Assembly: GCA_963853835.1 (NCBI GenBank) | Contig: OY970822.1 | Location: 20,493,058-20,557,057, forward strand | From: Calendula officinalis | Lineage: Eukaryota; Streptophyta; Magnoliopsida; Asterales; Asteraceae | Direction: 5' to 3' | DNA length: 64,000 nt | Shown: in pieces, positions 34,501-47,247 of the stretch | Layout: each line of letters opens with the position of its first letter | Numbering within the stretch: position 1 is the first letter of the stretch | Program-made: the position numbers and the translations under genes | The notes under the pieces: model-generated | What the model saw: the letters and a program-made list of their open reading frames with translations, nothing else | The model's database searches: none | Told to the model about the DNA's origin: nothing

Positions 34501-35106
34501 GGTCCTGGTCTAGGACGATGAGGGGTGGTCGTTTGGAGGCATTAACTTCTCAGCTCGAGACGGCCTTGGAGGGGGTAGTGCTAAACGATGTGCATGATAG
34601 ATGGGTTTGGAAAATCGGGCCAAATGGGACCTTTGAAGTTGGTTCTACTAGAAGGTGGCTCGACAGTTTGTTTCTTCCGTCTGCGGTTGCTCATACTCGA
34701 TGGAATAGGTTTGTTCCTCGTAAGGTTAACATATTATTTTGGAAGATAGATTTAAATCGTATCCCTTCTAAAGCAAATTTGGTTATGCGGGGAGTAGTGC
34801 TAGAGGATACTAAATGTGATATATGTGGTCATCCGGTGGAAAAGATCATATTTTTTGGAGTTGCGAAGTAGCGAAAGATGTTTGGCTGTCGATTAGTAGG
34901 TGGTTGCAAGTCCTTGATATTCATGTAGCGACTTTGGATGACATGATGTACACGATGGACGCAAATTGCTTAAATTTTCGTGTAAAGTGCACTGTGGAGG
35001 TGGTTTGCTTAACATCTATTTGGATAATATGGAGGTTTAGAAACGCGGTGACGTTTAAGAATGGTGATACACGGAAGAATCTATTGGTGGATGCGATTAA
35101 AGAAAT
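31542..35106 (+). pseudogene. LINE ORF2: endonuclease, reverse transcriptase, zinc-binding domain (5' part)
   Basis: ORF2 nicks target DNA and copies the RNA there. Visible in order: an APE-type endonuclease (MSLNSCG, QETRV, VNVYAP, GDFNAV, then SDHRPI near 32200); reverse transcriptase with SPGPDGF, YRPISLIG, QSAFIKGRQILD, FLKIDFEKAYDSLNW, RQGDSLSPFLF and the catalytic YADD near 33600; and a zf-RVT-type C-terminus (WKIDLNRIPSKANL, CDICGHPVE, HIFWSCEVAKDVW). Lesions: a frameshift at the G6 run 32075-32080, another near 32665, a TGA at 34281-34283, a frameshift near 34845, and the Copia insertion at 35106. The frame resumes at 48828. Confidence 0.88.
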
Positions 35107-35684
35107 TGTTGGAAAAAGTTGTGATAAAATGATTTTTCACCAACTTTGGACCTATATAATTATATATATATGTGTTATATATAGTTATTGTTTGGTAGCT
35201 TTGTGTTCTCCTTCGTGAGAGCTACGCAACGGTATATAGCGTGTCCAAAGTCGAGTTGTGGTGAATGAGATATCGACTCTCAAAGTAGGGTGTTTGATAC
35301 AAGAAATCTTGGAAGTGGGGGAAGTGGGAGAGTATCCCACATTGGAAAAAGATCAAACCATTTGTTGGTTTATAAGGTTGGAAGTAGTATGGAAGATTAA
35401 ATCCATATACATGGGTTTTACCCGCACGCCTACGCGGGGTGGGGGGGGGGGTGCAAATAATTTGGACTGAGTTGCCGAAAGGGCTTGAACTCGTGTACGC
35501 CCGAGCGACCTGCGGACACGAATGCAGCTCCGAAATTCCGGGCTTGTGCGGGTCAATTTTTGCACCTCATCGACACTGCAGTTGTCTCGTACTGACCTCC
35601 TCAGTACTGATTTTTTCATACTGACCACCTCAGTACTGAACCGATCAATACTGACCTCCTCGCACTGAGTGTTCGACGTGTACT

Positions 35685-35830
35685 GAGCTGCAGTCTAATA
35701 CTGACCTGCGCAGTAGCAGTCTGATACTGACCTGCGCAGTTGCAGTCTGATACTGACCTGCGCAGCTGCAGTCTGATACTGACCTGCTGATACTGACTTC
35801 CAATACTGACCTGCAGCGCTGACTTCTGAT
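35685..35830. repeat. Tandem array, about 26-bp unit with CTGATACTGACCTGCGCAG
   Basis: Several head-to-tail units contain CAGTCTGATACTGACCTGCG, varying at the base after GCAG. Single TACTGA motifs are scattered from 35590 onward in the same LTR. The 3' LTR holds the same array, partly duplicated. Confidence 0.75.
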
Positions 35831-35979
35831 ACTGAGTTCTCGGACTGAGTTCCTGGACTGACCAGAAGGACTGAGCAGAACAGTTACGAAAATTCTGCAA
35901 TTAGTGCATATTACTGTTTTGATTTCTTGTTTAATGATAATGAATGCACTTAATGTTTTGAGTAAACATTAATCTTCAT

Positions 35980-35995
35980 TTTACACTATAAAAGG
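35980..35995 (+). promoter_or_regulatory. TATA-like element in the Copia 5' LTR
   Basis: CACTATAAAAGGAG lies in the middle of the LTR, where the U3/R border is expected, and is repeated in the 3' LTR near 48490. It is a good plant TATA box, so transcription would start about 30 bases downstream. Confidence 0.6.
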
Positions 35996-36924
35996 AGACC
36001 TTGGGTCTCATTTGTAGACATACCTTCACCCACTTCTCTTCTAAATCACAGCTTTCTCTCCTTATTAAACACTCTTAACTTCGGTTAGTGTTCTGGCTTG
36101 GATTATATTCGGTAGTGTAAAACTACTCGGTTGTTTTACCCTGAGAAATAGACAACGAATCTATTTTAAGGGGATCGTGAATTTCACGAGACTCAACCAA
36201 AACCTTGTACTTGTTTGTTCTATTTTTATTTTTTTTCAATCTTTGTAAACGTTTTTCGTCAATTTCCCTTATTGTATTGTATTTTATTTAATGAAAATTG
36301 GTATTAGCTCCTACAAACTTATTATAGATTTTTCCTCTCTTTGCTAATACCGGTTGGAAAATATTATTTTTTTTTTTGGATTTTGCTTGTTGATAGCATA
36401 GATTCGGAAAAAAGTGGTGATTGAAACGTTTTATAGAACAAAAAGGTTCAATTGAGTTTTTCGAAAATTTCCAATTTTGTTTTATTTAAATTGTTAAATC
36501 AAATTTTTGTATTTAAAGTTTATTATATCAAGTTTTAAAGTTTAATTTTAAATAACTTGATATATTGTTTAAAACAATTTTGGATTTAAAAATTTTGGTA
36601 ATCAAGTTTGCTTTGGCTACTTGATTTTCTCATACTTGTGAAAAGCTAAAATTCTTCGGGATTTTTATCTATGGATTGCTTTGGCATCTAGAATTTTGCT
36701 TTCAAAGTTGAGAATTTTTGGAGTTTCTTATGAAACTTGTGGTTGATAGTTGTAAAGTTTCGAAAGTTACAATAGTTGAAAAGATAAAAGATAGTCTTTG
36801 ACTTCTTGAGTTGATTCCTAAAAGGATGTTACTTGAAATATATCTTTTAGCTAGTTGTATTTGAGAAACTTATATAATTTTGGATTAAGACTAATTTGTC
36901 TTATTTGTACTTTTCAGTTGAAAG

Positions 36925-38297
36925 ATGAAAAGTGGAATGGATACGCCGCCGGCATCCACCGTGTTGACTCCACCTATTGTGAATGCTATTCCTTTGGTTG
37001 GAACCCAAGTAGTCGTGAACACCATTGCCAACCATGCCGAAAGGACCGAAAAGTTCAATGGATTGAACTTTAAAAGATGGCAACAAAAGATGTTCTTCTA
37101 CTTGACCACGTTGAACCTTGCAAGGTTCTTGACCGAATCCGCTCCTACGATCGTTGATGGGGAGACCGATGTTCAATCCGTGAACGCGGTAGATGCATGG
37201 AAGCATTCGGATTATATTTGCCAAAATTATGTCTTGAACGACTTAACTGATTCTTTGTACATCGTGTATTGCAAAATAACGACGTCCAAACTCTTATGGG
37301 AGTCGTTAGATCGCAAATACAAGACCGAAGATGCCGGAACAAAGAAATTTGTCGTTGCCCGGTTCTTGGACTTCAAGATGATTGACTCAAAAACCGTAAT
37401 GAGTCGAGTGCAAGAATTTCAAGTGTTGTTACATGACATACATGCCGAAGGAATGGTGCTTAGTAGACCTTCCAAGTTGCGGCTATCATTGAAAAGTTAC
37501 CTCCTAGTTGGTTGGACTTCAAAAATTACCTTAAGCATAAGCGAAAGGAAATGTCCATTGAAGATCTTATTGTTCGTCTTCGTATTGAAGAAGACAATAA
37601 AGTTGCTCAAAAGATTAGTTACTTGCCCGAGTGGGCAAAAGCTATTGTGGTTAAGAATGAGGAATCTTCTAGGAGAAACAAAGGCAAAGAGGTAGTCAAG
37701 AACAAGAATGGTTATTTGAAACCAAAAGATGGGATTGTGAAAAAGAAATTCCACAAGTTCAATGGTACGTGCTACAATTGTAACTAAAAGGGTCATAGGG
37801 CTTCGGAATGTAAGAAACCGAAACGGGAAAATGCACATGAAGTCAATGTGGTGGAGCATAGTGATGAACATATGCAACTTGTGGCAATGATATCCGACAT
37901 CACGGCTATGATCTCGGAAGTCAACTTGGTAGGAACTAATGATGGTGGTTGGTTCGTTGATACGGGTGCTACCCGTCATGTTTGTTTTGATCGAGCCCGC
38001 TTTACCACGTTCAAAGAGGTTGACAATGGTGAAAAGTTGTTTATGGGGAATGCGGCGACGGCCGATGTGAAAGGAGAAGGAAAAGTGGTCTTGAAGATGA
38101 CCTCGGGAAAAGAACTTGTGTTGAGCAATGTGTTGTATGTGCCGGAGATTCGTAAGAATCTTGTTTCCGGGTGGTTGTTGAACAAGTTTGGTTTTCGTTT
38201 AGTATTTGAATCGGACAAGGTTGTGTTAACCAAAAGTGGAATGTTTGTGGGGAAGGGCTATGCCCTTAACGGCATGTTTAAATTAAATGTCGTTTAA
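36925..38297 (+). pseudogene. Copia gag-protease, disrupted
   Basis: Starting at ATG 36925 the frame encodes a Copia-type gag (UBN2-like: FNGLNFKRWQQKMFFYL, then LWESLDRKYKTEDAG). A frameshift near 37480 moves it to the frame of 37512-37787 (LPPSWLDFKNYLKHKRKEMS). A TAA at 37785-37787 interrupts the zinc knuckle (CYNCN, stop, KGHRASEC). The frame then continues to 38297 with the retropepsin active site DTGATRHVC and the protease tail. Gag would form the particle and protease would cleave it. There is no integrase downstream: the frame stops and pol is missing. Confidence 0.82.
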
Positions 38298-39406
38298 ATT
38301 AAATGTTAATTGAATAAATGATTATTATGAATAAAACTTTATTATGTTTCTTATTCTTATGTTCCTTACAATTATGTCAAGAAATTTTAATTTAAAGTCC
38401 TATTTTATTTAAATTAAATTTAAAATACATTCCACATCGATTCAAATTCGCAAATGTAACGAATACATCCTTCCATTTGGTTGAAAGAAATAACCAAAAC
38501 TCCTTGATGTACACGAAAGAGTGTAACTTTACTTTAGAGAAAAGTAAATATGGAGTGATTGATACATTAATTTGTACAAATGTGGGGGTAAGTCGTGTGT
38601 CGACTACTTATCTTTTATATAAGATAACCCGTGAGGATAAGATGAAACATCGTATGAATTTTGGTTTGAAAGAAAATCGTCTAATAAATACTTACGAATG
38701 TGGGGGTACCTTGCTAAGGTATTAATTCATCTTAATAGAAAATTACAACAATTAAAGAAGATATTCCAAATAATTGATGTATATATTGGTATATATTATT
38801 ATCTTACATTTACATTAGTCAAGTGTACAATGTATAATAGTAAGACATAATATGATATGACAACTACTCTCAAGTGAAGTTATCATGATTGACTATAAAA
38901 GTTAAATGATAACATTGCGGATCCGCTTATGAAAAAATGCTTAAGTAGAGAGTTAGTTATGGAATGGGACTAAAGCCCTTGGAATAAAAGTTTATGTGAA
39001 AGAAACCTAACCTAGTTGACTGGAGATCCCAAGATCTAGGTTCAATAGGACAACCTAATTGTATAAACGAAGGGATGTCACTGTGGGGGTAACAGAATTC
39101 CTCCAAACATTCTTAAAGGGAGTACATTATACTACTTCCTAGTCCATTCCTAGTTCAGTGACAATGAGGATAAGCACTATGACTTTTAATGATTCGTGAT
39201 AGAGAATCACCTATGTGAGAGAGAAGGTGGGGTCGCTTCGAATGGGATTGTTGGGCACAATTCTTAGTAGCTCTCGCAGAACCAGGCAGTGTCCATGACC
39301 AAGACGCACACGATAAGAGGATATGAACAAGTTAGGGAGAGTCTTGTGAGAATGTATACTGTCGTCAACACAAAAGGCGGACTCAGTTCAAGGACATCGC
39401 GTCTAC
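38298..39406 (+). other. Copia internal remnant with pol C-terminus and 3' leader
   Basis: Around 38910-38970 the DNA reads as NIADPLMKKCLSRELVMEW then a stop, matching the very end of Copia RNase H polyproteins. Hence integrase and reverse transcriptase were deleted from the middle while the end was kept. The rest is untranslated DNA leading to the Gypsy-like insertion. Confidence 0.6.
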
Positions 39407-40777
39407 TGTAACGACCCGAAATTTGTAAATAAATAAATTGAATAAAAATATGATAAATAAGGATAAATCGTTCAAAGAACGTAGGAATTGGTTTCGTGTC
39501 GTTTGGACACCGTATGAGAAAGTTATGGGCGAAACCGGGTCGAGACAAAGATGAAAAAGTGCAGCCCTGCTGCCTTAGGAAGTTCGCGTCGCGAACTAGG
39601 GTTAACGATCGGGAACTCCGATCAGGGATCTGGGCCATTGGTCGCGATGTAGTTCGCGATGGCTTAGCGATCGCGAAGTTTGGAAAAGCGCAGACTTAGC
39701 GACGCGAACTATTGTTCGCGTCGTGAACTCGTGTCGTGCAGCTTTAAAATCGGGTTTTCAGCCATTTGTGTTATTTTCAAACCCTAGATACCTCTTTGGC
39801 GATTTTTGGAGCTCTAGTGCAGTTCTTGAGTGATTCCTCCACAAATCTTTGGTAGATTTCACTCCTAGTTGAAGATTAAAGGTATATCTTCACTCTTTGA
39901 TCTTTGTAGCGTAAGATCTATGTATTTGGGTGTATGGGTTTGAAACCCTAGCTCTTTGGGTTATGGGTTATGGTGATGTATGCACCTAATAGATGGTATA
40001 TTATCAAAGGAAACGAGTGTATGGTTATGATTTGTAAGAACCTTAAGGGTTGGTTAAACCTAGGGTTTGGTAAATCACCATAATTGGGGGAAATGAATTA
40101 ATAAGTGTTATCTAGAGATAGATGGACACATTGTTAGTAGAATGTGATGTTGATAATCTTGTGATTATTGTATTAGGCTTCCGGTGAAGTCTTGAAGTTG
40201 ATCAAATTGTTGGGGCAAGGAAACCGGCGGAAATAATACGGTTGGAGCATTATATTGCTAAGGTGAGTATGTGTGGACTTTACTGAGTACATAGCCATTG
40301 AAATATGTTTTCTTACTTGTGATTTGGTCTATTTGATTAATTGTGTAGACTATTAGTATGTAGAGTTAGTTATATATTATTATGAATATTACGACTAACT
40401 TGTTTGGTGAATTATGAGATAGCCAAGGGCTTAGATGGAATAACTCGAGAAGTTATGACGTGTGATAGTGTGGCGGTGATTCGGGGGATCCCCGGTCACT
40501 TGGGATGGGGCGGATTGGGCATCGACCCATGGACCATCATGTGTTAGGAGGCTTGCTACCGGACGAGATCCGGCTAGAAGTTGGGTAACGGTAGATTGGG
40601 CGATTCCCTCTTGCCGTTACCATGAGGCTTATTAAGGCGGGGGATCCCCGATTAATAAGTATGTGAGATGAAGGGTTGTTTGGAGGTGTTCCAAATAACT
40701 AGATTGACTTGCTAAGGAAGCAAGAATGATAGAGTCACAATAAGGTGACTAGACGTATGATGATGAGATATATACAT

Positions 40778-40858
<81 letters not shown>

Positions 40859-41199
40859 TATATATAATGTGAAATTTGCTTGTTTTATCGGGGGTCTAAA
40901 CCCATGTAGCTCACGAGACATTTTTGTTTCTCACGTACTCCTTGTTGTTTTTGCTATGTACTCAGGTTCTGGATCAGAGATTTAGGTACGCATGGATAGA
41001 GATATGCGGGGCCTAGAATAGAAGAACATTAGAGCGGATTTATGCTTAGCTTTGGTTTTGATATATTTTGTAACACCGAAACTTTATACTCTGATTTCAT
41101 ACTAAAGGTTTTTGTAAATCCGTATTTTGGGACGGTTCTTCTATTTATAAAATGATATGTTTTGGCAAATGTTTTGTTTTAATATTTTGAGGTGTTACA
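39407..41199 (+). repeat. 5' LTR of Gypsy-like copy 2
   Basis: 1793 bp. It includes the GC-rich boxes (about 39580-39730), a (TA)n tract of about 76 bp (40780-40855) and the CTCACGAGACA and ACTCAGGTTCTGG stretches common to the family. Relative to the 3' LTR it retains 113 bp (39967-40079). Confidence 0.88.
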
Positions 41200-41202
41200 A
41201 CT

Positions 41203-41214
41203 TGGTATCAGAGC
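41203..41214 (+). promoter_or_regulatory. Primer binding site for initiator tRNA-Met (copy 2)
   Basis: TGGTATCAGAGC lies three bases after the LTR end, exactly as in copy 1 at 1874. Confidence 0.9.
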
Positions 41215-41450
41215 TACTATTTAAGTGAATTAGGTTGGATGACCATCCTAGTCTTAGACTGTAGCATTAGGAATATAAGATTCCTTAAGATCATAGGTTG
41301 ACCTTGAGACTTTATATTAAGTTTAGGGTTGAACCTAGGGGACCGATGAAAATTTGTTATGATTATGGATATTGAGTCCTATGCGACTAATGGGTTGTAC
41401 ACAAGGTACTAAACGTTTAATGTCTTTCGTATAGTCTTGATTGAAAGAAA

Positions 41451-43115
41451 TGGTGACCACGCATAGAAGTGGTAGAGCCCCGGAGGGCCGGGTGGAGGAG
41501 ATACCTCCTGTAGGGTTGAGGTTGAACAAGAAGGTCACCCGTCGATGCATCGGGTGGGTGAGTCGGAGGTCGGAGCTAATAGAACTCCAGTAACCATGAC
41601 GGACCTCCAAACTATCATTGAGCAAGTCAAAGGGATGGTGGCCGAAGAAGTGCACCGTATTATGAGAAACCGTGAAAAGTCGGGAAGTGACCGTGAATCC
41701 GAAGCTAAATCGGATGATAGAGTCGAGGGTAGTGGTACCCGAAAGGATAAGTCCTCAACTGGTGGTGGTGATGCTAGGGCAAGGCCCGATGAAAAAGATG
41801 GTTGTTCTTTTAAGTCCTTTATGGCTTGTAAGCCCAGCGTGTACACGTGTAGTTCGGACCCGAAGGTGACTATGAGGTGGATTCGAGAGACCGAACGGGT
41901 CATCGGAAGTAGCAAATGTAGGGAAGCCGATATGGTGGCGTATGCGTCACAATTGTTGAAAGAAGATGCGATGGTATGGTGGGATATCGTCTACGAAACC
42001 CTCGGAAGGGAGGTGGTGAAAAAGATGTCATGGGACGACTTTACCACGTGATTGAAGAGAAAGTTTTGCCCCGAAAGGGATTTGGAGAAGATGCATGAGA
42101 GTTTTGTAAACCTAAAGAAGGGTGATAGGTCGGTTGAGGAGTACTCAAGGGAGTTCACGGGATTGCTCTCGTTTGTTGCAAGAACTTATTTTGAGGAAAG
42201 ATCGAGGGTAGTCCGTTATGCTTGTGGGCTACCTTGGGATTACCAATTGGAGGTAAAGAGAGCGGTCACGCTCGATGAGGCCATTGGTGCCGCACGGGGC
42301 GTGGAAGAGGTGAGTGCGACGAGGAATGCCGAGAGGGCCCATGTGAACGAGAAAAGGAGGGCCGAGAGTGGCTCGGGAACTTCTAAAAAGGGGAGGTTCA
42401 CATCAAATTCCTCCAAGCAAGGAAGCGTTGCCCCGTGCAAGAGATGCGGGAAGAACCATGTCGGCGAGTGCCGAGGAGATTCGAAGGCGTGCTATAATTG
42501 TGGAAAGACGGGGCACATGGCACGGGATTGTAGATCCAAGGCGTTTTCCGAGGTGGAGTGTTACTCGTGCCATGAAATGGGACACTATAGCAATGTGTGC
42601 CCGAAAAAGGGGATCGAGCCAATGGCGACCACGGCTCAAAAGAAAGTGGAACCGGCTAAAGTGAAGGGGCGTTCCTTTCAACTGACTCGAGAGGAGGCAA
42701 AAGAGGCGCACGATGTAATATCAGGTACTTTATTCATTAATTTCTTGTCAACTCATGTATTATTTGATTCGGGATCTACTTATTCGTTAGTGTCTCACAA
42801 ATTTGGTGGAAAGTTGAATGTGATATCGGGATTGTTAGATTAAGTCGGTTAAATAGAGTTAGCCAGTGGGAAATCTCAATGGTCGAATGTGTTTATAGAA
42901 ATTGTGAGTTAGAATTAAGTGGGAAAAAGTTTAAAGTCGATTTATTGCCCGTGAGGATAAAGAATTTTGATATGATTATCGGTATGGATTGGTTGGGTAT
43001 GCACCAAGCCAAGATATTGTGTGATTATAGCTTAACAGTTGGGTTGTCGCACGGATTGGTGGTTATAGGAATTGGAGATAAGTTGTATGACGTGGATATT
43101 TATTTTGGGGAATGA
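41451..43115 (+). pseudogene. Gag-protease of Gypsy-like copy 2, disrupted
   Basis: The ATG at 41451 corresponds to the copy 1 start at 2120. An early frameshift (about 41510-41540) moves the frame to 41545-42051. A TGA at 42049-42051 replaces an arginine codon of copy 1 (context ACGTGATTG, consistent with CpG decay). The frame continues to 42843 with the knuckles CYNCGKTGHMARDC and CYSCHEMGHYSNVC, then protease with the active-site motif DSGSTYSLVS. After a stop at 42841-42843 and a shift, 42879-43115 encodes the protease tail (MIIGMDWLGMHQAKILCDYS). The gag-protease fusion is the ancestral arrangement that copy 1 has lost. Confidence 0.82.
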
Positions 43116-45487
43116 ACTTTCCGGTTAGTTATGTGTATGGAAATTATATTTTTAGAAAAGATTATGGTTCGGTGTGTCGCAGGTAGTAAGGATATAGGGG
43201 TTGATGCTATTATATAGTATCAAAAGATGAACCGCAAGGACGGTAAATGTTTCCAACAAATGGATAGTAGTACCATGAAGTACTAAGTTTTGGTAAGAAT
43301 TGTAGTAAGGATGGAAATTTGGAAATAGAAATCTTGGAATTGAAACTTGAGTATTTGGCGGGAATCCGGATAAGTAATGTAATGTTAATATATATATATA
43401 TATATAAATGGGAAGGAAAAGAATGATTAAAGGTATAGTGATGCCTTGGAACTAATAAATGTAACATAGGTGGAAAAGAGTAAGTGTCAGGAATGGCATA
43501 ATTTAATTGTTAGAAATGGTTGAATAAAATTTGGCATGTAGCCATAACAAGTTTCGTGACAGGGATGATCGATTTGATATTAAGGGTAAGATGACGATTA
43601 TGGGCAAAATGTCATAATAAGGATGTGATATAATATGACATAGTGTGTGTGAGACTACGACTGGGAAATAGATACTTCAAGGTATCGCGATGTAGAAAGA
43701 CGGGAACATGGAATGTTGGGCTAATGGGTGCCAAGTCATGGGTTACAAATGTAGACCGGGGTCGATTGGTTGACTCAAAGGTGACCGGGTTGGCCGGTGA
43801 ACTTTGGTTAAAGGAATAGATTGGTGGTTACCCCGGTGGTAATAAGAGGTTTGGAAATCGGTAATAAGGAAATGGACCGGTAAGAGTGATTAATGTGTAA
43901 GTGAAACGGTAAATGTCAATCGGAGATTTTATCGGTATACCCGCGGGGTACAATGCATGTGCATTATGTGATGGCCTTGGAAGGCATATAAAAATGGGAA
44001 GATAATATTATATGAAATGTGCTAAATTGCATGGTGAATAAATAGACGATTAAATGGGTAAGATAGTGGTAAAGTGTGTGATGTGAAAAGGTGTATACTT
44101 GTGAAGTATGTGTGACGGGATAAGAAAGAAAGAATGTGATTAGCGGGGGATCCCCGGCTACTATGATATTTGGGGGTGGAATCGGTTGGACGAATCCCAA
44201 TGGTTCCATTCCGAGATTGGAGATGTTCCAATCACTGTGACAACTTAAATCTTGATGGATTGGAGGCTTTCCAGTCATCTCGATGTGATAGTTAATTTAT
44301 GGATCGTTATGTCCGTATGATAATGTTTATGTATTTATGTGATGAATGTAGAACCATGCGGTTAACGTGTATTGTTATGATTTTATGATAAGTGGGAAAT
44401 TGGTGTGAAATGCGGGTTGCATTAGGTCATGTATGAGTACAGGATGCCTACGACTTCTAGAATATGAGTAAGAGAGTACTTTTGGAAAGCAATTGCTATT
44501 GGAGACCAAGATATGGTCAACTGGTATGAAATTTTGGTATGTGATGCAAGGATGATTGAAATGGTTCTAAGTAATGGTATAAGTGACCGAATAAAGATCA
44601 AGAAACGGTAAGGATTGATGTGACCATAAGGTAATGTGAGAACTCGGAGAAATGTGAAAAGATGGGAATTTTGGAAATATGGACGATGGTTAAGGAAACA
44701 TTAATGGGTGTAACCGGAAGTGATAAGTCGAGAATGATATCTCAAGGGTAGGGAATTTATTAATTGGAAAAAGTATGGTTGACTTTAGGCAAAAGTCAAG
44801 ATCAGTCAACATGTGATTAGTTGACTTGGTAAAGGATGGGTTTCGACTTTCGAGTCGAATGACTCGCGATGATGAGAGCATAATGTATTAGTTGTGTGTA
44901 TGGGAAAGGGGCAATGAAATAATTAAAAGGGTTATGGTCAAATTATACGACTTTGACCCGTTGGGTGTTTTCAAGTTGAATTTGGGAATTGGGTATTTAA
45001 TGGTTGATGAATCATAATTAGAGGTCGATGGTAAAGGAAATGATGAATAGTGGAACCTTTAGCAAGTAAGGAAATTGTTAAAGAATAGTTGACTTTGTGT
45101 TTAAGTCAAAGGGTAGATAATATGGGGATATACCAATGACGGGATATATCGGTTGGGTCAAAGCTAGAGTTTGACATTCGTTTAAATCAACTCGTTAATG
45201 GTATGATTGTGTCATACCATCGTTATGAGAATGAAAAGATCGGTCGAGTATTATGGTCAAGTTGTGAAATTTTGACGCGTTTGAGTATTATGAGTTTTAA
45301 ATCTGGGTCTTGACCGTTCGGACTTAACGGAGTTAAGTGAACGTTTGGATACGTAATGATAGTGGAACGGGAAAGAGGAAAGTTTGATGGTAATAACCAC
45401 AAGGGAAAGAGAGCGGAGTGCTCGGTTGCACGTGGGTTGAAATTCTTAGCGATTCCGAGGACGGAATCCTTTTAAGGGGTAGATAGT
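43116..45487 (+). other. Non-coding internal region of Gypsy-like copy 2
   Basis: No reverse transcriptase, RNase H or integrase motif is seen in any frame. Several parts align with the internal region of copy 1, for example TGACCGGGTTGGCCGGTGAA with 3834-3855, and CGCGGGGTAC before GCATGTGCAT with 3995-4015. The two copies therefore derive from one master element that had already lost pol. A purine tract, AAGGGGTAGATAG, precedes the 3' LTR. Confidence 0.75.
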
Positions 45488-47105
45488 TGTAACGACCCGA
45501 AATTTGTAAATAAATAAATTGAATAAAAAATATGATAAATAAGGATAAATCGTTCAAAGAACGTAGGAATTGGTTTCGTGTCGTTTGGACACCGTATGAG
45601 AAAGTTATGGGCGAAACCGGGTCGAGACAAAGATGAAAAAGTGCGGCCCTACTGCCTTAGGAAGTTCGCGTCGCGAACTAGGGTTAACGATCGGGAATTC
45701 CGATCAGGGATCTGGGCCATTGGTCGCGATGTAGTTCGCGATGGCTTAGCGATCGCGAAGTTTGGAAAAGCGCAGACTTAGCGACGCGAACTATTGTTCG
45801 CGTCGTGAACTCGTGTCGTGCAGCTTTAAAATCGGGTTTTCAGCCATTTGTGTTATTTTCAAACCCTAGATACCTCTTTGGCGATTTTTGGAGCTCTAGT
45901 GTAGTTCTTGAGTGATTCCTCCACAAATCTTTGGTAGATTTCACTCCTAGTTGAAGATTAAAGGTATATCTTCACTCTTTGATCTTTGTAGCGTAAGATC
46001 TATGTATTTGGGTGTATGGGTTTGAAACCCTAGCTCTTTGGGTTATGGATAATTGGGGGAAATGAATTAATAAGTGTTATCTAGAGATAGATGGACACAT
46101 TGTTAGTAGAATGTGATGTTGATAATCTTGTGATTATTGTATTAGGCTTCCGGTGAAGTCTTGAAGTTGATCAAATTGTTGGGGCAAGGAAACCGGTGGA
46201 AATAATACGGTTGGAGCATTATATTGCTAAGGTGAGTACGTGTGGACTTTACTGAGTACATAGCCATTGAAATATGTTTTCTTACTTTGGATTTGGTCTA
46301 TTGGATTAATTGTGTAGACTATTAGTATGTAGAGTTAGTTATATATTATTATGAATATTATGACTAACTTGTTTGGTGAATTATGAGATAGCCAAGGGCT
46401 TAGATGGAATAACTCGAGAAGTTATGACGTGTGATAGTGTGGCGGTGATTCGGGGGATCCCCGGTCACTTGGGATGGGGCGGATTGGGCATCGACCCATG
46501 GACCATCATGTGTTAGGAGGCTTGCTACCGGACGAGATCCGGCTAGAAGTCGGGTAACGGTAGATTGGGCGATTCCCTCTTGCCGTTACCATGAGGCTTA
46601 TTAAGGCGGGGGATCCCCGATTAATAAGTATGTGAGATGACGGGTTGTTTGGAGGTGTTCCAAATAACTAGATTGACTTGCTAAGGAAGCAAGAATGATA
46701 GAGTCACAATAGGGTGACTAGACGTATGATGATGAGATATATACATAGATATATATATATATGTTTATATATAATGTGAATTTGCTTGTTTTATCGGGGG
46801 TCTAAACCCATGTAGCTCACGAGATATTTTTGTGTCTCACGTACTCCTTGTTGTTTTTGCTATGTACTCAGGTTCTGGATCGGAGATTTAGGTACGCATG
46901 GATAGAGATATGCGGGGCCTAGAATAGAAGAACATTAGAGCGGATTTATGCTTAGCTTTGGTTTTGATATATTTTGTAACACCGAAACTTTATACTCTGA
47001 TTTCATACTAAAGGTTTTTGTAAATCCGTATTTTGGGATGGTTCTTCTATTTATAAAATGATATGTTTTGGCAAATGTTTTGTTTTAATATTTTGAGGTG
47101 TTACA
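45488..47105 (+). repeat. 3' LTR of Gypsy-like copy 2
   Basis: 1618 bp. Compared with the 5' LTR it lacks the segment equivalent to 39967-40079 and has only a short (TA)n tract (46749-46762). Otherwise there are few substitutions. It ends GGTGTTACA before the TCTAC duplication. Confidence 0.88.
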
Positions 47106-47110
47106 TCTAC

Positions 47111-47247
47111 TAACTGCTAGGAGATTAAGTGTGCTTCTCAAGGGAGGGTTCAAAGGCTAGCACCTACCCATCATTTGCAAGACTTGACTGTTGAACATTT
47201 ATCGATGTTTGTGGTGTTTTCAATCGATCTCTATTCATGTGGGGGAT
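47111..47247 (+). other. End of the Copia internal region, with polypurine tract
   Basis: This short segment resumes the Copia after the Gypsy-like insertion. CATGTGGGGGAT directly precedes the 3' LTR start (TGTTGG at 47248), a typical Copia polypurine tract. Confidence 0.75.

Larger units (their letters stand above)
35107..36315 (+). repeat. 5' LTR of the nested Copia element
   Basis: 1209 bp, from TGTTGGAAAAAGTTGTG to TTAGCTCCTACA. It contains a G-rich run (about 35438-35450), the TACTGACC tandem array at 35685-35830 and a probable promoter with CACTATAAAAGGAG near 35983 (TATA-like). An ORF on the minus strand across the array is a repeat by-product. Confidence 0.88.
39407..47105 (+). mobile_element. 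Non-autonomous Gypsy-like LTR retrotransposon, copy 2
   Basis: LTRs at 39407-41199 and 45488-47105 start TGTAACGACCCGAAA and end GGTGTTACA. An exact 5-bp duplication TCTAC is found at 39402-39406 and 47106-47110. It carries a primer binding site, a broken gag and part of protease, then about 2.4 kb of DNA with no reverse transcriptase or integrase. It is the same family as copy 1 and the solo LTR, and the innermost of the three nested elements. The LTRs differ mainly by a 113-bp deletion and a microsatellite length change, so the insertion is young but older than copy 1. Confidence 0.92.

Noticed and set aside
35616..35900. 94-codon frame of repeated QVSIRLQL-type units
   Set aside because: It is a reading of the 26-bp tandem array in the LTR, repeated at 47846 and 48160; there is no evidence of coding.
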